From positions 1 through 64,000 of the forward strand of contig QLIY01000289.1 in the NCBI GenBank assembly GCA_003260075.1: DNA of 64,000 nucleotides. Direction: 5' to 3'. The notes under the pieces were generated by a model. That model ran no database searches, was not told the DNA's origin, and was given only the letters and a program-made list of their open reading frames with translations. This document shows, piece after piece, positions 1 through 16,700 of this stretch. The stretch's first letter is position 1. Each line of letters opens with the position of its first letter. The translations under genes and the position numbers were made by a program. This stretch comes from Phallusia mammillata (Eukaryota > Chordata > Ascidiacea > Phlebobranchia > Ascidiidae).

Positions 1-699
1 AACTAGTATTTTGTTTAGAATTACACCAGTTGAACGAAATAATTTATTCTCAACTTAATTCAACCCATCGAGTCTCGGAACAGTTTCAAAAGCATTTTTT
101 CACAAGCTAGCACAAGTGCGATTAGTAGAGATTGGATTAGAATCCAAAGCTTGTGATCACAAAACTGTTGCTCCAACTATTTAGCAATATTTTACGCATA
201 GGTTTTTATTTAGTTTGCGATCGAACGAACGATCAAATATTTTCTCCGTACAGTGGAAAAATTTCGAATCCAACTCAAAATGACGTAAACAATACATGGA
301 TATTCAGTCACATTATAAACCTTGCAGAAGCGTATTGTGGAACGGTACAAATGTATTGCACATGTAAAGTTCGTTTGCAATTATCAATATTTCACTGATG
401 CAAAAATTTGTAAAAGCAAAAAGTCTACAGGCTGTAGGCTACATCTTACACAACATAAGACGAACAAAACATAAAATACTTTCATGAAAAGTAACGCTCG
501 ACTTAATATATCTTTGACAGTATAAATACGACATTTAAATATGCTGTGTGACCAACAAAAAATTTAAAAGTTAAGCATTGAACTTTTAGTTGGTTTTAGT
601 TGGCTCACGCAAAAACACAACGCAACTTGTAAGTATATAATACAAATGTGGGTTGTGTTTCTCATTTTGGGTAAAATCATAAACTAATTTAAAACTCAG

Positions 700-930
700 G
701 GGGGCATTACATATCAAGATGCTGAAGACAGTGCATACGGTTTCGACCAGTTATTAGTGCAGCTGGTGACAAAATATGAACTTACGTATAATGAACTTCA
801 AGCTTTAAATGCAACAAAAATAGAAAAAAAGAACATTCGATGCCAAGTGGTCATTTCTAGTCGTTGTCAAAGAACGGTTCGTCGAGTGCAGAAAAGTTAT
901 CGCAAAGAAATTTCTGTCAAAACATTTTGA
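700..930 (+). CDS. 3'-terminal exon of an unidentified gene
   Basis: An acceptor ACTCAG at 694-699 is followed by 76 open codons ending in TGA at 928-930, with an AATAAA signal at 976-981. The peptide is basic towards its end (RTVRRVQKSYRKE) and begins GGITYQDAEDSAYGFD. I do not recognise the family. No convincing upstream exon is visible in 1-690, so the rest of the gene probably lies left of the window. It is convergent with the kinase gene, whose 3' end lies about 180 bp away. Confidence 0.5.
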   Translation, partial: GGITYQDAEDSAYGFDQLLVQLVTKYELTYNELQALNATKIEKKNIRCQVVISSRCQRTVRRVQKSYRKEISVKTF

Positions 931-975
931 ATAAATCTATGCAACATTAATCTTTAAATCTAACTGTTTGTAAAG

Positions 976-981
976 AATAAA
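976..981 (+). promoter_or_regulatory. polyadenylation signal AATAAA
   Basis: AATAAA lies 46 bp after the stop at 928-930 and supports that exon being 3'-terminal. Confidence 0.5.
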
Positions 982-1039
982 CTCATTTTTAAGTAAGTAG
1001 TAAGTCATGGTAATTTTAAATCGACTTAGTTTCGTGAAT

Positions 1040-1112
1040 GGCAATATCTCACCTTCGATGGAATTCGAACCCACGACAACAGCATGAATAGGTCTATGCT
1101 CCAATAAACGAG

Positions 1113-1118
<6 letters not shown>
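1040..1118 (-). repeat. tRNA-like SINE head or tRNA pseudogene
   Basis: On the minus strand an A-box-like block (TAGCTCGTTTATTGGAGCA) is followed about 25 nt later by a B-box-like GGGTTCGAATTCC. This is the layout of a tRNA-derived pol III promoter. Acceptor-stem pairing is not convincing, so a SINE head is more likely than a working tRNA. It overlaps the tentative last kinase exon. Confidence 0.4.
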
Positions 1119-5845
<4,727 letters not shown>

Positions 5846-6681
5846 GATTGCTCCGTTTATGGCTACTACATGCCTTGTATTCGGTTATCTTGTTAAGCTA
5901 ATCAGCAAACGTACTTTTATTAGATGTACAAATGGGCCAAACTGTTAAATGCTTAAACCCTTTCTCTAGTCCTTAAACGTGAAATTTGTGCAATCGCAAC
6001 ACACAGTACATAGCCCTACCTGTGTAAAGTCAGACTCAGATAACTTCAGCTGTTTCAAGTTACCAAACAACGGAACGACACAAAGTTCAGCTTGATATCT
6101 GAATGGAGTCAATAGAAGAGTAAACAAAGCTTGGGCGGGCTAAAGAAAATGGTAAATCTATTAAACCGATTCATTATTCTCTTTTGCTTGAGTCTTACAT
6201 TTAAAAAGATAAGTTTAACGAATATCTGGACGAGTTTATTTGCCAGATTCATGTTGAATAAACTGTTGAAAGTTCCTAAAATGAAATTACAATGAACTGC
6301 TTTAAATTATACCCAGGAGAACTTTACGAATTCTGTTTTATTTTTTCATTTAATTTTTTTTTTGAAAAATGGTCCAAAATTAACACTGGTAAAGAAAGTG
6401 AACATTTAAAAATGGGGGGGGGGTTTTTTTTTTATTTTTTTAAAATGGTCCAAAATTAACACTGGTAAAGAAAGTGAACATTTAAAAATGTTAAATTACG
6501 TTTCTAAAAATCGAATTCCTCATTCCGTAAACTTATCGCAGGGTAATCCATTTCACGCATGACTGACGCATGTGCGACTGAAAACGAAAATTGCTTTTGC
6601 TGTTTTGTTTTGCACATTTAAACTAATATTTCTGCCACAAACATAGCGCATGGAACTTTATGGGGCCGTTGTGAAGCAAGA
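5846..6681. other. head-to-head intergenic region, kinase / MRPS22
   Basis: This 836-bp spacer between divergent start codons presumably holds both promoters. No clear TATA box stands out. G10 at 6414-6423 separates two copies of about 55 bp, so the true spacer is roughly 70 bp shorter. Confidence 0.5.
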
Positions 6682-6844
6682 ATGACGACTTTACTGCATC
6701 GATTTACGGTTGCGAAATTGCTGAGAGTGGCTTGTTGTCGAAGTGTTTATTCTGGGCCTGAAGCTTATCCTGTTTTTTCGCGTCAAGACTGTAAGTAAAT
6801 TTTGCTTAAAACCATTGTTTTTGATTTTCAACATTCATCCTTGT

Positions 6845-6921
<77 letters not shown>

Positions 6922-9900
6922 CTTCATAATATACGACAAAGAGTAGTAGATATCCGTAAGTTAAAAAGAAGTAATTTAGATGTAAAATCCAAATCTTGTG
7001 GATCAAACCATAAAGATTTATATTCCATATAGTCTAAACTTCATCAGTTTTTGGATGCCTTGTTGTATGTTTTTGCTTATTAAAGGTCTGCATTGGCATG
7101 AACCGGTCTGCAGAGTGTGGCAGCTGCACACACACTTTTTTGTAAATTTTGCACATCAATTTTTGGCATAGCACATGGAAATTTTACAACTGTATTTAAT
7201 TGTCCTGCCTTGACCTCTTACATGCTTTTCACCTGTTGTAATAATTGGTCTGGCACATGGACTTATGAGTCGCGCATGAGGGACATGTTGGTCCTGCATG
7301 GGATCTTGTCGGCAACTTACATGTTCTGCAGACTAGCATATGAATACAATTACAAATAAGTTGATACAAGAAAATTCAGTGTGAAAAACCACTAAATCTG
7401 TCGCTATATTTTATTTGTTTTATCAAAACGTCGCGGTCGTTTTACTTGAAAGGAGATTTCAATAATAAGAAAAGAATTAATCATCGCGGTCGTTTTACTT
7501 GAAAGGATATTTCAATAATAAGAAAAGAATTACTAAGTTGATACAAATGCAATATCTCTCAGTAGTCCTATAGGTAATAACAACTTCATAAAAATATTCG
7601 AGTCAACATTCTTTATTGCAGTGTTTTTCAACCTTTATTGACATACGGAACACTTCGTGCATTAAAATAATTTTGCGGTACACCAAACGATGCATTAAAA
7701 CAACTAGGCTCAGGGTGACACTAAAACGCTAAATTGCGGTAACCGCTAAATCGCACATCACATAATCACTAAAACGGATAAAAAACTTCAAATAGCGTTA
7801 TTGAAGTTTGGGAAAGGTTTTATAAAAACGTAACATTAAAACTAGTTTGCAACTACAATATTCGCCTAGCACTGGCTGTTCCGTGATTCATCGTCTTTTG
7901 CACAAATAATTTTGCTTAACGACAGAAAACTTGTTAAACCTTGTTTCGGCTGAGACATGGTTGAAATGATATATTATACTTAAAGCTCCCCCAGCAATTT
8001 ACCCTCGATTAAGCTATTTTATTATTAGACAACGAGTCTTATTATTACACAACAATAAATGAAGCGAATTACTATAGCACATTCAAACTGGTGGTGGCGG
8101 ATCAATACTTCCATAAAGAAAAGCCATTTCCACCCATTGTGTTAAACCAAAGATTTTCGACCGATTTTCGACATGAAACACTAGTCAAACCCAGAAGTCT
8201 AAATATTAGAATCCTATTTCGTATGTTCAAACCAGCAAATTTCTCGCGGAACACCTGACGATCTTTCACGGAACACCGGTTGAAAATCACTGCTTTATTG
8301 CATGATGTGGATGGTTTGATTATTGTTTCCATTAATAGAAAAAATGATGCATGCTTCAAAATGTGTCCATTACCAACAATTTACTTGGTCTATTTTTGTT
8401 ACAGAAAATGGAATTAACCACGAAGGAGACAAAAAAATTGTTGATGATGAAGCAAGAAAAGTGCATCTCCTGCCCCACAAAATTTACTCAAAACCTGAAG
8501 AATATTACCCCTTGACTGGTACATGTTGCTGATGTTATTTAAATAATTGCTTTAGTTTTTTAATACACCTAATTACTCTGTTTCCAGATGTGGCAAAAGT
8601 AGTGTACGGAAACAAAACAAAAGACCCAATGCCAAAAGGCATTAAACATAAAATGGATCCAGATTTTATAAGGTGCTTTACAGCAACAATTTTTCTGTTG
8701 AAATTATGTATTTTTTTTGTAAAATTGTGGTAAATTGCACTGCAGTTAAATGCAGATGCTGTTTAATTACGTCAGTACTGTAAATCCCAAACAACAGAAA
8801 CCGATTATGCTGGTTGAGCACATAATTGCATAAAATATTGATTGCATGAAAAAAACTTGCTAATTGGCCATGTAATTATAATTATCTAGCATCATCTGTA
8901 ATGCATTTTTCGGTCATGTAATATTCAACTAACATTTATAAACATTTCAGACCTGAGGTTCAGGATTTACTGAAAAGTTTAACTGGAAGGGATCCAGAAA
9001 TTGTCTTTGCCGAACAAACGGGGCTGTACACACACATGCCAAGAGTTAGACTTCTCACCACAGAACAACTAAATCAGGTAGTCTGGCTTATGTCATTTAT
9101 ATTAAGCAAATTTACGACATATATTGCATAAAATACATAAGATCCATACAATGTATAACAGTAATAACATATCGATACTCGTACTCAGTATCGAAATATT
9201 TTGCCTCAGTTTTTGATACCAAAACCTGGTTAACACTATAAGAATACAGGCAACTTTTCTGCCTGTGTGTGCATGCTTATGAACCCCAACCATGGCAGAT
9301 ACTAGGGATGGGCCGAGCCGAGCCAGAACCCGAGTACTCAGTACCGAGCATCGCTGTTTTTAATGCTCGGTGCTCGGCCAAGCAGTTGCGCAAACTGACC
9401 CGAGCGTTAAATTTGCATTTTCATGCCCTGCTAACATACGTAAATAGTGTTCTAAAGGGTGTCTATGAACAAAAACGAATGATTTTTCAAATGTACTAGA
9501 TGGTGGAAAAAAGCCTACTTGATGGGCATGTACAGCTTAATAAAACACCGCCGGTGACATGAGAAATCTTGTAGAGCAGGAACGTAGAAAGGGGATTTTT
9601 TGTGATGTCATAATGCCCCGAGCAGGCTCGGCCGAGCACCGAGCGTTAAAGTGAGATGCTCGGTGCTCGACCAAACAGAACATTTGCAGTTTTGGCACAT
9701 CCCTAGCAGATGCATTAGCTAGTGTTATACAACTAAGTAAAACACTATATTTAAGTACTCAGTAATCTGTATCGAAGGTAAATACATGTGGTACTCATAC
9801 TTAGTATTGCTTGTTTCTTCTGTACATTTTGTAGTAGGCTACACTTGCTTGTCGATCCATCTCTTTTTCGTTTTTGTTCTTTGCTTAAATGTAAATATGC

Positions 9901-11966
9901 AAATTTTTCCGATGGGTGATTCTTTTCTTATCTTGGTAAGTTTTTTGTCTTGTTTATTCATTTGATTTCCTGTTTTGAAATCAAGGGTGGCTGACAAGGT
10001 GACCTTAGGGTCTTTCGCCACCCTGCCGCTTAACCAACGCAAAATAAAATTACTTACTTACTTACTTACTATCGGTACTAGTTTCAAAATCTGGTATTGT
10101 CCCATCGCTGACCATAACTATTAGTAACAAGTTGTATATGTGATAGGAAATCAAAAAGATGGATGAAAAATTTGATGAAATGCTTGAAATGCCTCCAGTG
10201 ATGTTGGAAAGGGAAGAAATTGAGGAAACAATTGCATTTGATGAGTTACTCGATGGCTATGAAGAAGGAAAATTGATTTTTACAGACATAACAGTTGATC
10301 TTAAGCCAGATGTAAGTTTGCATTTTTATTATCATGATGGTTTATTTCATGAAACCGTCTATTTTTGTTCAAAATTATGTGTATTTTGTCTTAGTTTGAC
10401 ACCAAAACCTATTAAGTTTGACACTTTATTTTATTCTCATTATTCTCATTTAAAAGGTTCCTTTTGACTACTAAGCTGAAATTTTAGCAAATCTTTTATT
10501 TTTTATGGAGGTTAAAATTTTTGTATGCCACTTTTGAGATTGATTATCTTTTTGACAAAAAATGGTAGCAGCTGATACCCTTACATTGCCATACACCCTT
10601 ACTTACCTCACATTCAATGTTTCGTGCTTAATTCTCTATTATCTAATAGAACATTATTCTTAGGCTTTATGTACCTTATGTACAAAGAGCCTCAGTTCTA
10701 CAATGACAGCAGTTTTATGTCAGCATGATTTTGTTTAGGAAAGATGCATGGTTGTGCGGGAACCAACTGGTCTGCTTCGTAGAGCGCAATGGGATGAGAG
10801 AGATCGTGCTCTTGGCGTTTACTACCCAAAGCGTGGAAGAAGTTTGCACAAAGACCCAGTTTTCGAAAACCCACAGGTAAATTAAAATCCAGCTATTGGG
10901 CAGTAGCTGTACTATGTTGTTCTCTGAGCTTTCCTTCAATATTTTAATTCTGTTTTTATTATTTCTGGTGTATTTTTAATCCTTAAAAATGACTTCGTCT
11001 TGTTTTTAATGTTATTTCCTTTTAGGTTGCGTTTAAAAATCAATTCCACAAGAACATTCTGGAAAGAATCCTTGTAGAGTTTGTACCTGATTCAAAAGAA
11101 TTTATCCATTACACACAGATGGTGTATGATGAAATAGACAAGGAAAGTCAATATGATTTATTAAGGTACGATAAAGTGTTTGTGTTAATAATTTTCAGAA
11201 ACATTTGCAGGAAATCGATATTCTACAGCAAAAAATAAACGTTTTTTTTTGTTAACAGATCCACTCGATTTTTTGGTGGTTTAGCATTTTATCTTGCGAA
11301 ACACAAATCTATTGATGGACTTCTTAAAAACATCTTAGAAAACAAATCCTCGTGAGTACTTAGAGCTTACTTGCCAATAGACATGGACCAATATGGTTTA
11401 TTTAATGGCTGATACCGATTAATTATATTGATAATTAAGTAGGACGAAAGCCAGTGGTGGGATTAAAATTTTTTGTCAGCCGGTTCTATCACAAAAATCA
11501 TATTTTTCAGCCGTTTCTGTTACAAAAAGTGCATTGACAGTAACCAGTAATGCTAACTGGTTCACTGATCTCATAAAATTCCATGGAACGGTTTTAAAAA
11601 CCGTTGCAAACCGACTGAATTCCACCAGATAACTGAACTTGAAATATGGTTTTGTTTTAACATTATCTTCTGTGTGACAGACTACCGGATGCTGCGGACC
11701 TTGTAAAACTGTTTTGTTTAATAAATAATGAATCAAACACTGCTAAGAACCTAAAAGATCTTAATAATTGTGATGACTTCAGGATAGTTCAGGTAACAAT
11801 TTTTGTGCCTGACTGTGTAATAGTGTGAAGTGTATTCTGATTGTATCATTTGTATTCTACATATTTGTTGCAGGTGTATGTTCAAAACGATGCTACAATG
11901 AAAAAAATTCTTGAACTGTCTTTGCAAACCTTTCAACAGATACCACAGAGTGCACAAAATTTTTGA
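6682..11966 (+). CDS. MRPS22: mitochondrial ribosomal protein mS22
   Basis: Exons: 6682-6790 (tentative), 8405-8518, 8588-8672, 8951-9077, 10147-10311, 10739-10876, 11026-11165, 11259-11351, 11681-11792, 11874-11966. The product is a structural protein of the mitochondrial small ribosomal subunit. Recognition rests on blocks matching the family: MPPVMLEREEIEET, VFTDI-like IFTDITVDL, VVREPTGLLRRAQWDERDR, then YDLLRSTRFFGG and IDGLL. The first exon encodes an arginine-rich presequence-like stretch, fitting mitochondrial import. Exon phases agree and give about 391 codons, close to the family's usual ~360 aa. However, the codon formed across the exon 1/exon 2 junction is TAA, so either exon 1 is wrong, an exon is missing, or there is a base error. 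A hAT MITE sits in intron 1 and another in intron 4. AATAAA follows at 11986. Confidence 0.9.
6845..6921. repeat. 77-nt poly(G) tract
   Basis: Uninterrupted G run in MRPS22 intron 1. Unlike the G10 joins it has no duplicated flanks. It could be a genuine G-quadruplex-prone homopolymer or a sequencing artefact. Confidence 0.8.
7431..7535. repeat. two-copy tandem repeat, 53-bp unit
   Basis: A unit beginning TCGCGGTCGTTTTACTTG occurs at 7431 and again at 7484, with one or two substitutions and no G10 between the copies. This is a true small tandem duplication inside MRPS22 intron 1. Confidence 0.8.
7619..8292. mobile_element. hAT-type non-autonomous element (674 bp)
   Basis: Termini CAGTGTTTTTCAACC and GGTTGAAAATCACTG are imperfect inverted repeats. 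The element is flanked by a perfect 8-bp target duplication CTTTATTG (7611-7618 and 8293-8300), the hAT signature. No transposase reading frame is visible. Confidence 0.85.
9303..9705. mobile_element. hAT MITE, family with GAGC-rich interior (copy 1)
   Basis: Termini TAGGGATG and CATCCCTA are flanked by GCAGATAC and GCAGATGC, an 8-bp duplication with one mismatch. The interior carries inverted GCTCGGTGCTCG blocks. It closely matches the copy at 25375-25776. It lies in MRPS22 intron 4. Confidence 0.85.
10054..10073. repeat. (TTAC)n microsatellite
   Basis: Five consecutive TTAC units in MRPS22 intron 4. Confidence 0.8.
11452..11630. mobile_element. hAT-like MITE, CAGTGGTGGGATT family (copy 1)
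   Basis: It begins CAGTGGTGGGATT and carries the internal block GTCAGCCGGTTCTATCAC shared with 54881-55052 and, inverted, with 32017-32196. Its right end (TTCCACCAG) is degraded and no clear target duplication is visible. It lies in MRPS22 intron 8. Confidence 0.65.
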
Positions 11967-12260
11967 CATGCCTATTCTGTGACACAATAAAGAACGAAAA
12001 GTGCTTTATCAAATGATCTGTGTTCCATGATTATGTTTCTTTTGTCTTTTACAATTGTCAATGCTGCTAGTGCCATATTTTCTCTGTAAACATTTACAAT
12101 GATTGTATACTGTACTGTCACAATTTTTTGACAACTGGACTTACTGTGTACTTTTGTCTATTTCAGTACATAACAGACACCAACACTTGACAAATTAATG
12201 AATTTTCAAACTTTTTTTCATGTTTGTAGGGTTGCTGTAGTTTAAAATAACGACATAAAC
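11967..12260. other. short same-strand spacer MRPS22 to MSL2-like
   Basis: A 294-bp spacer holds AATAAA at 11986-11991 and a pyrimidine-rich acceptor TTTTCATGTTTGTAG ending at 12229, 31 bp before the next ATG. Together these would fit spliced-leader addition or a 5' UTR intron. Neither is proven by sequence alone. Confidence 0.45.
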
Positions 12261-13368
12261 ATGGACACTGAAAACTGCACAAATCTGTACCTACAAGTGT
12301 GTCAGACTTTTCTTACTTGCAAGTATGATGATCCAACTACATTCGACGATCTGTACAAGCTTTTACCTTGGCTTCGGCAATCGTTAACATGCTGTGTATG
12401 TGCAAATGTCATTGTTGACCCCATGTCCTCTACCCAATCACATTGCCAGCATTTTGTATGTAAGTTGATTAAACTGGAAGTATCAAGTATGGATAAAATA
12501 CTGATATTTGCAAATCAGATAATCTTGAGTTTCAATTCATTGCCTATTGAATTGTAGTGCATCACAATTTTTATTTTTTAGGTGGAAAATGCAAAGGAGG
12601 AAAGATGATTTTGCGTCCACAATGCAGTTGGTGCAAAGATGCTGAAGTATTTGAGACCAATCAACACTTGGTGGTGCTAGTGATGTGCTTCAAGAAAATT
12701 TGCCAGCTTATAGCTTCATCTCCAATATATGAACATATTTTAAATTATGATCAACAAAGAAAGAAAGGTATTACACCAAGATACAATGCTATAGCCATTT
12801 TTGTATTAAACCCATTATTAAAACATTTTTACAGAACTTGCTGCAATGAAAAGTGATTCCCCTGCAAAATCAGATACTCCGTCTAAACGCAAGAGGCCCC
12901 AAAGAAAGTTTGCAAGGTAAAATTTGTTACCAGAGCAGCTTTTCTGAAAAAAGACTCACTCACTTTGAGCCATGAGTTGATTTTAGTTTATTTCGTTCGG
13001 TGAAAAAATCGTAGCAACACAATTTCACTAAAATGTTTTAAACCAAATTTTGTGAAATGAAAATGTGAAAGGGTATGGTTGCATATAGATTTGTAAGTTA
13101 GTGAAAGGCAAAAGGTTAACACGAGGCAAACATAATCCAAGCATTGAAAATGGTCAAGCAACAATTTTTACACTGACTGTCATATGTTTGTGTTCCAAAA
13201 ATGTTGTTTCAGGTCATACATACTGTATTGTTTGTGGTTGTGTTTTTTAGGACGTATGTCACAAGCAGTCTACTGAACATTCCTGTGCAGCAAGTATTAC
13301 AAGACGCAATGAACTTAAAAGACGTTGATATCAATACACAACCACCCACTGTGGAATGTAAAACTTGA
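12261..13368 (+). CDS. short MSL2-like RING finger protein
   Basis: Four exons: 12261-12459, 12582-12767, 12835-12916, 13251-13368 (194 aa). The N-terminal half resembles MSL2, the E3 ligase of the male-specific-lethal/MSL acetyltransferase complex: LLPWLRQSLTCCVCANVIVDP, then CQHFVC, CKGGK and CSWCKD provide the RING cysteine/histidine ligands at about residues 40-95. A KRKRPQRKFA basic stretch near residue 150 could be a nuclear signal. Full-length MSL2 proteins are over 500 aa and have a second, cysteine-rich CXC DNA-binding domain, which is absent here: the last exon ends with a normal stop and AATAAA at 13464. So this is either a RING-only paralogue or a lineage-specific short MSL2. Ubiquitin ligase activity is inferred from the family. 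Confidence 0.85.
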
Positions 13369-13700
13369 AGTAAAAAATATTTTAAGTCTGATGATCAAAT
13401 GGAAAAGGAATCAAGGCGTGATAATTTTTTCTGTGCAATGTTCTGCATTTTTTTTTCTTTGTCAATAAACACAACGTGAATGCTTCGCTGTATGTTTTTC
13501 AGCCGCCCGTGCGTTTTTTTTAAATTAATAAAAATGTTATCGTGAAAATTAAGTTGTTCGTACCCCTACAGGCTCGTTAATTTTATACATGTGCACGTAA
13601 TGTAGAATTCTTTAAAATAGTCATTGTAGGCACAGATCTGTTTCGTTGTTGTCACGTCGCTTTTTACATTTGGAATTAGAGACTTGGCAACAAAAACGCA
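13369..13700. other. short same-strand spacer MSL2-like to GCC2
   Basis: A 332-bp spacer with AATAAA at 13464-13469 and a possible acceptor GGAATTAG about 17 bp before the GCC2 ATG. Otherwise featureless. Confidence 0.45.
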
Positions 13701-16700
13701 ATGGATTCACCTTCAACAAGCTCAACCCCTTCCCAAAGTGGGACGCCAAGAAAGGTTTGAAAAATAACGAAATATCCGGGTAGCAATTGTGCGGTGTTTT
13801 TGTAGTGATTGTAAATTTTTTCAAAGTAAACACTATGCACTGATTTTTTACGATATACGCCTGGGGTTTGGCCATTAACTAAAATTAGTTTTGTAATTTA
13901 ACATACTACTTAGTTACGATTTGTTGATAAAAAAATCAATTTATTAAGTCAGATCAAAAATACTAAACGACACATGTTTGTGAAATTGTTTCATGTGTTT
14001 TAACTGTCTTAAACTTTATGTTTGTAGCTGGAAAATATGACCCAGGAAGACCTGGTGAAAACTTGCAAGAAGCAAATGATCTTTATTCAAAGGCTGAAGG
14101 CCAAGGCGGATGACTTACAAACTAAACTCAACAAGCAAGCCGACAACAGTGAGGTTGTACAATTGTAAAAAAGTTTATTAAATGTGATTTTGCCAGCCCA
14201 AGAAAAAAAAGATATTTTCAATTTACTCTTTTTTTAAAAAACGCAAATAGTTATGCTAAGGCTCAAATATTCTTAAGAGTATAAAAGGTTGAGAAACACT
14301 GATATTAATGTTGTCATATTTACCCTACACAGCTTTACAATTACTTAATGTAAAAACCTCTTTGTTTGTTTTAGATTAAGCAAAAGCATGACACCTTGTT
14401 AGAAGAAAATGAAAAGCTGCAAACTGACATTGCAAATCTAATAACTGAAAAGACAGCAGCGGAAAAGGCGAAAAATTCATTGTCCGAAGAGTTGGAATGC
14501 TTACAAATGAAGCAAGAGACTTTAATGTCATCACTACAATGTATGCAGGATGACTTTGCAAGGGTAACAAATGAAAAGAAGCAGCTGCATGATGATGCTG
14601 AGCTTACACAGAAAAGAGTGGCTGTTTTGAAACAAAAGTTTAAAGAGATTCAAATCGAGCGACAAGACTTGACTGACCAATTATCTGATAGTAGTAGCCA
14701 GTTAGTAGCTCTGAAGAATCACATTAAGAAATTGTCGGAAAATGAGCATCAGTTAACTGAAAATAATGAAACTCTTAGCAAAGAGAATGCAACATTAAAA
14801 AGTGAACTGTCTGCTGTTAAGATATCTCTTCAGTTCTTTGAAGAAAAGAAGGACAGCGCATCTGAAGGGTCCTCTGAAATTATTTCTGAGCTTCGTGCCA
14901 ACACAGAAAACCTTCAATCGAGGCTTGCTGCTTTAAACTCTGATAAAGAACTGCTGAAAGAGAAAGTTACCACACTTGAAGAGGAGAAAAGCTGTGCTGA
15001 TAGTAATGTTCAGCAATTCCAAGATTTGGTAAAGTCTCTTCAATCAGAATTGAGGCAGAAACATGATTTTTTTACTAATCAGGAAACTGCAATTCAAACC
15101 CTGAAGGAAAACCATGCTTTAGAGTTAAATCAGGTTTCAGAAAAATTGGATGTTGCACTGCATGAAAATGAAGATATCATGTCTAAAATGGCAAAACTGC
15201 AGGATGACAAAAAAGACCATGAAGTAAAAATTCATGCACTGGAAGAAAAATGTTCTCTTCTGCAAAATGAGGCAACATCATTAAGCGAACAAAATTCTGA
15301 AATGGCTGAGAACGTTGTGCAAACCAATGCTAATGAAAGCAAGGAACTGGAAAACGTTAAAAGTGAGATTGATGCTTTGAACGTAAAGCTACAAGCATCC
15401 TTTAGTGAGATTTCCTCTTTGAACACTGAACTTGATAATGTTAAAAATGAAGCCCAGCAAAAGGAATCATTATTACTGCAATCTATGGATGAACTTAACA
15501 AGGAATGTTTAACGGGGGGGGGGGAAAGAGAAAGTTACCTTACTTGAAGAGGAGAAAAGCTGTGCTGATAATAATGTTCAGCAATTCCAAGATTTGGTAA
15601 AGTCTCTTCAGTCAGAATTGAGGCAGAAACATGAAAATTTCACTAATCAGGAAACTGCAATTCAAACCTTGAAGGAAAACCATGCTTTGGAGTTGAATCA
15701 GGTTTCAGAAAAATTGGATATTGCACTGCATGAAAATGAAGATATTATGTCCAAAATGACAAAACTGCAGGATGACAAAAAAGACCACGAAATAGAAGTC
15801 CATGCACTGGAAGAAAAATGTTTACTTTTGCAGAACAAGGCAACATCATTAAGTGAACAAAATTCTGAAATGGCTGAGAAACTAGTGCAAACTAATGCTG
15901 ATGAATGCAAGGAACTGGAAAACGTTAAAAGTGAGATAGATGCTTTGAACGTAAAGCTTCAAGCATCTCTAGGTGAGATTTCTTCTTTGAACACTGAACT
16001 TGATAATGTTAAAAATGAAGCCAAGCAAAAGGAATCATCATTGCTGCAATCTATGGATGAACTTAACGAGGAATGTTTAACATTGAAACAACTGATTGAT
16101 GATGCAGAAAAACAGCATGAAGAGGACAAAACTGGGTTCAACACTGAAGTGCAGCAAATTCAATCAGCTTTGCAAAGGAAGGAGGAGGAACTTCTTAATC
16201 AAACAAAATTGTGTGAAGAACTTACTCAATCAGGGGGGGGGGTGCAGAGAAACAACACGAAGAGGACAAAAATGGGTTTGACACTGAAGTGCAACAAATT
16301 CAATCAGCTTTGCAAAGCAAGACAGAGGAACTTCTTAATCAAACAAAATTGTGTGAAGAACTTACTCAATCATATGAACAGAAAGAATCTGATTTTAAGT
16401 TGGAGAAAGAAAAGACGGATTCTTTAGAAACTAGGCACAATGAGCTGACTTCAGAACTTAATGAAGTCAATCAACAACTTGCTAGTCTAAAATCTGAAAT
16501 TGATATTTTGCAGACAAAGGAACAATCTTTAAAAACTGATTTTCAAGAGACTGTAGACCAGTTGAAATCTGAAAACACGGATCTTTCCTCTGAACTGAAA
16601 GAGGTTTCGTCCAAAATTATCTGCCTAGAAACAGGGGGGGGGGTTAAAATCTGAAATTGATAATTTGCAGACAAAGGAACAGTCTTTGAAGACTGATTTT

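Noticed and set aside
6743..7032. Open frames with a poly-glycine run
   Set aside because: They exist only because poly(G) lacks stops. No splice or codon support.
7117..7359. 80-codon open frame in MRPS22 intron 1 as the missing exon
   Set aside because: No acceptor/donor pair gives the phase needed between exon 1 and exon 2, and it does not resemble mS22.
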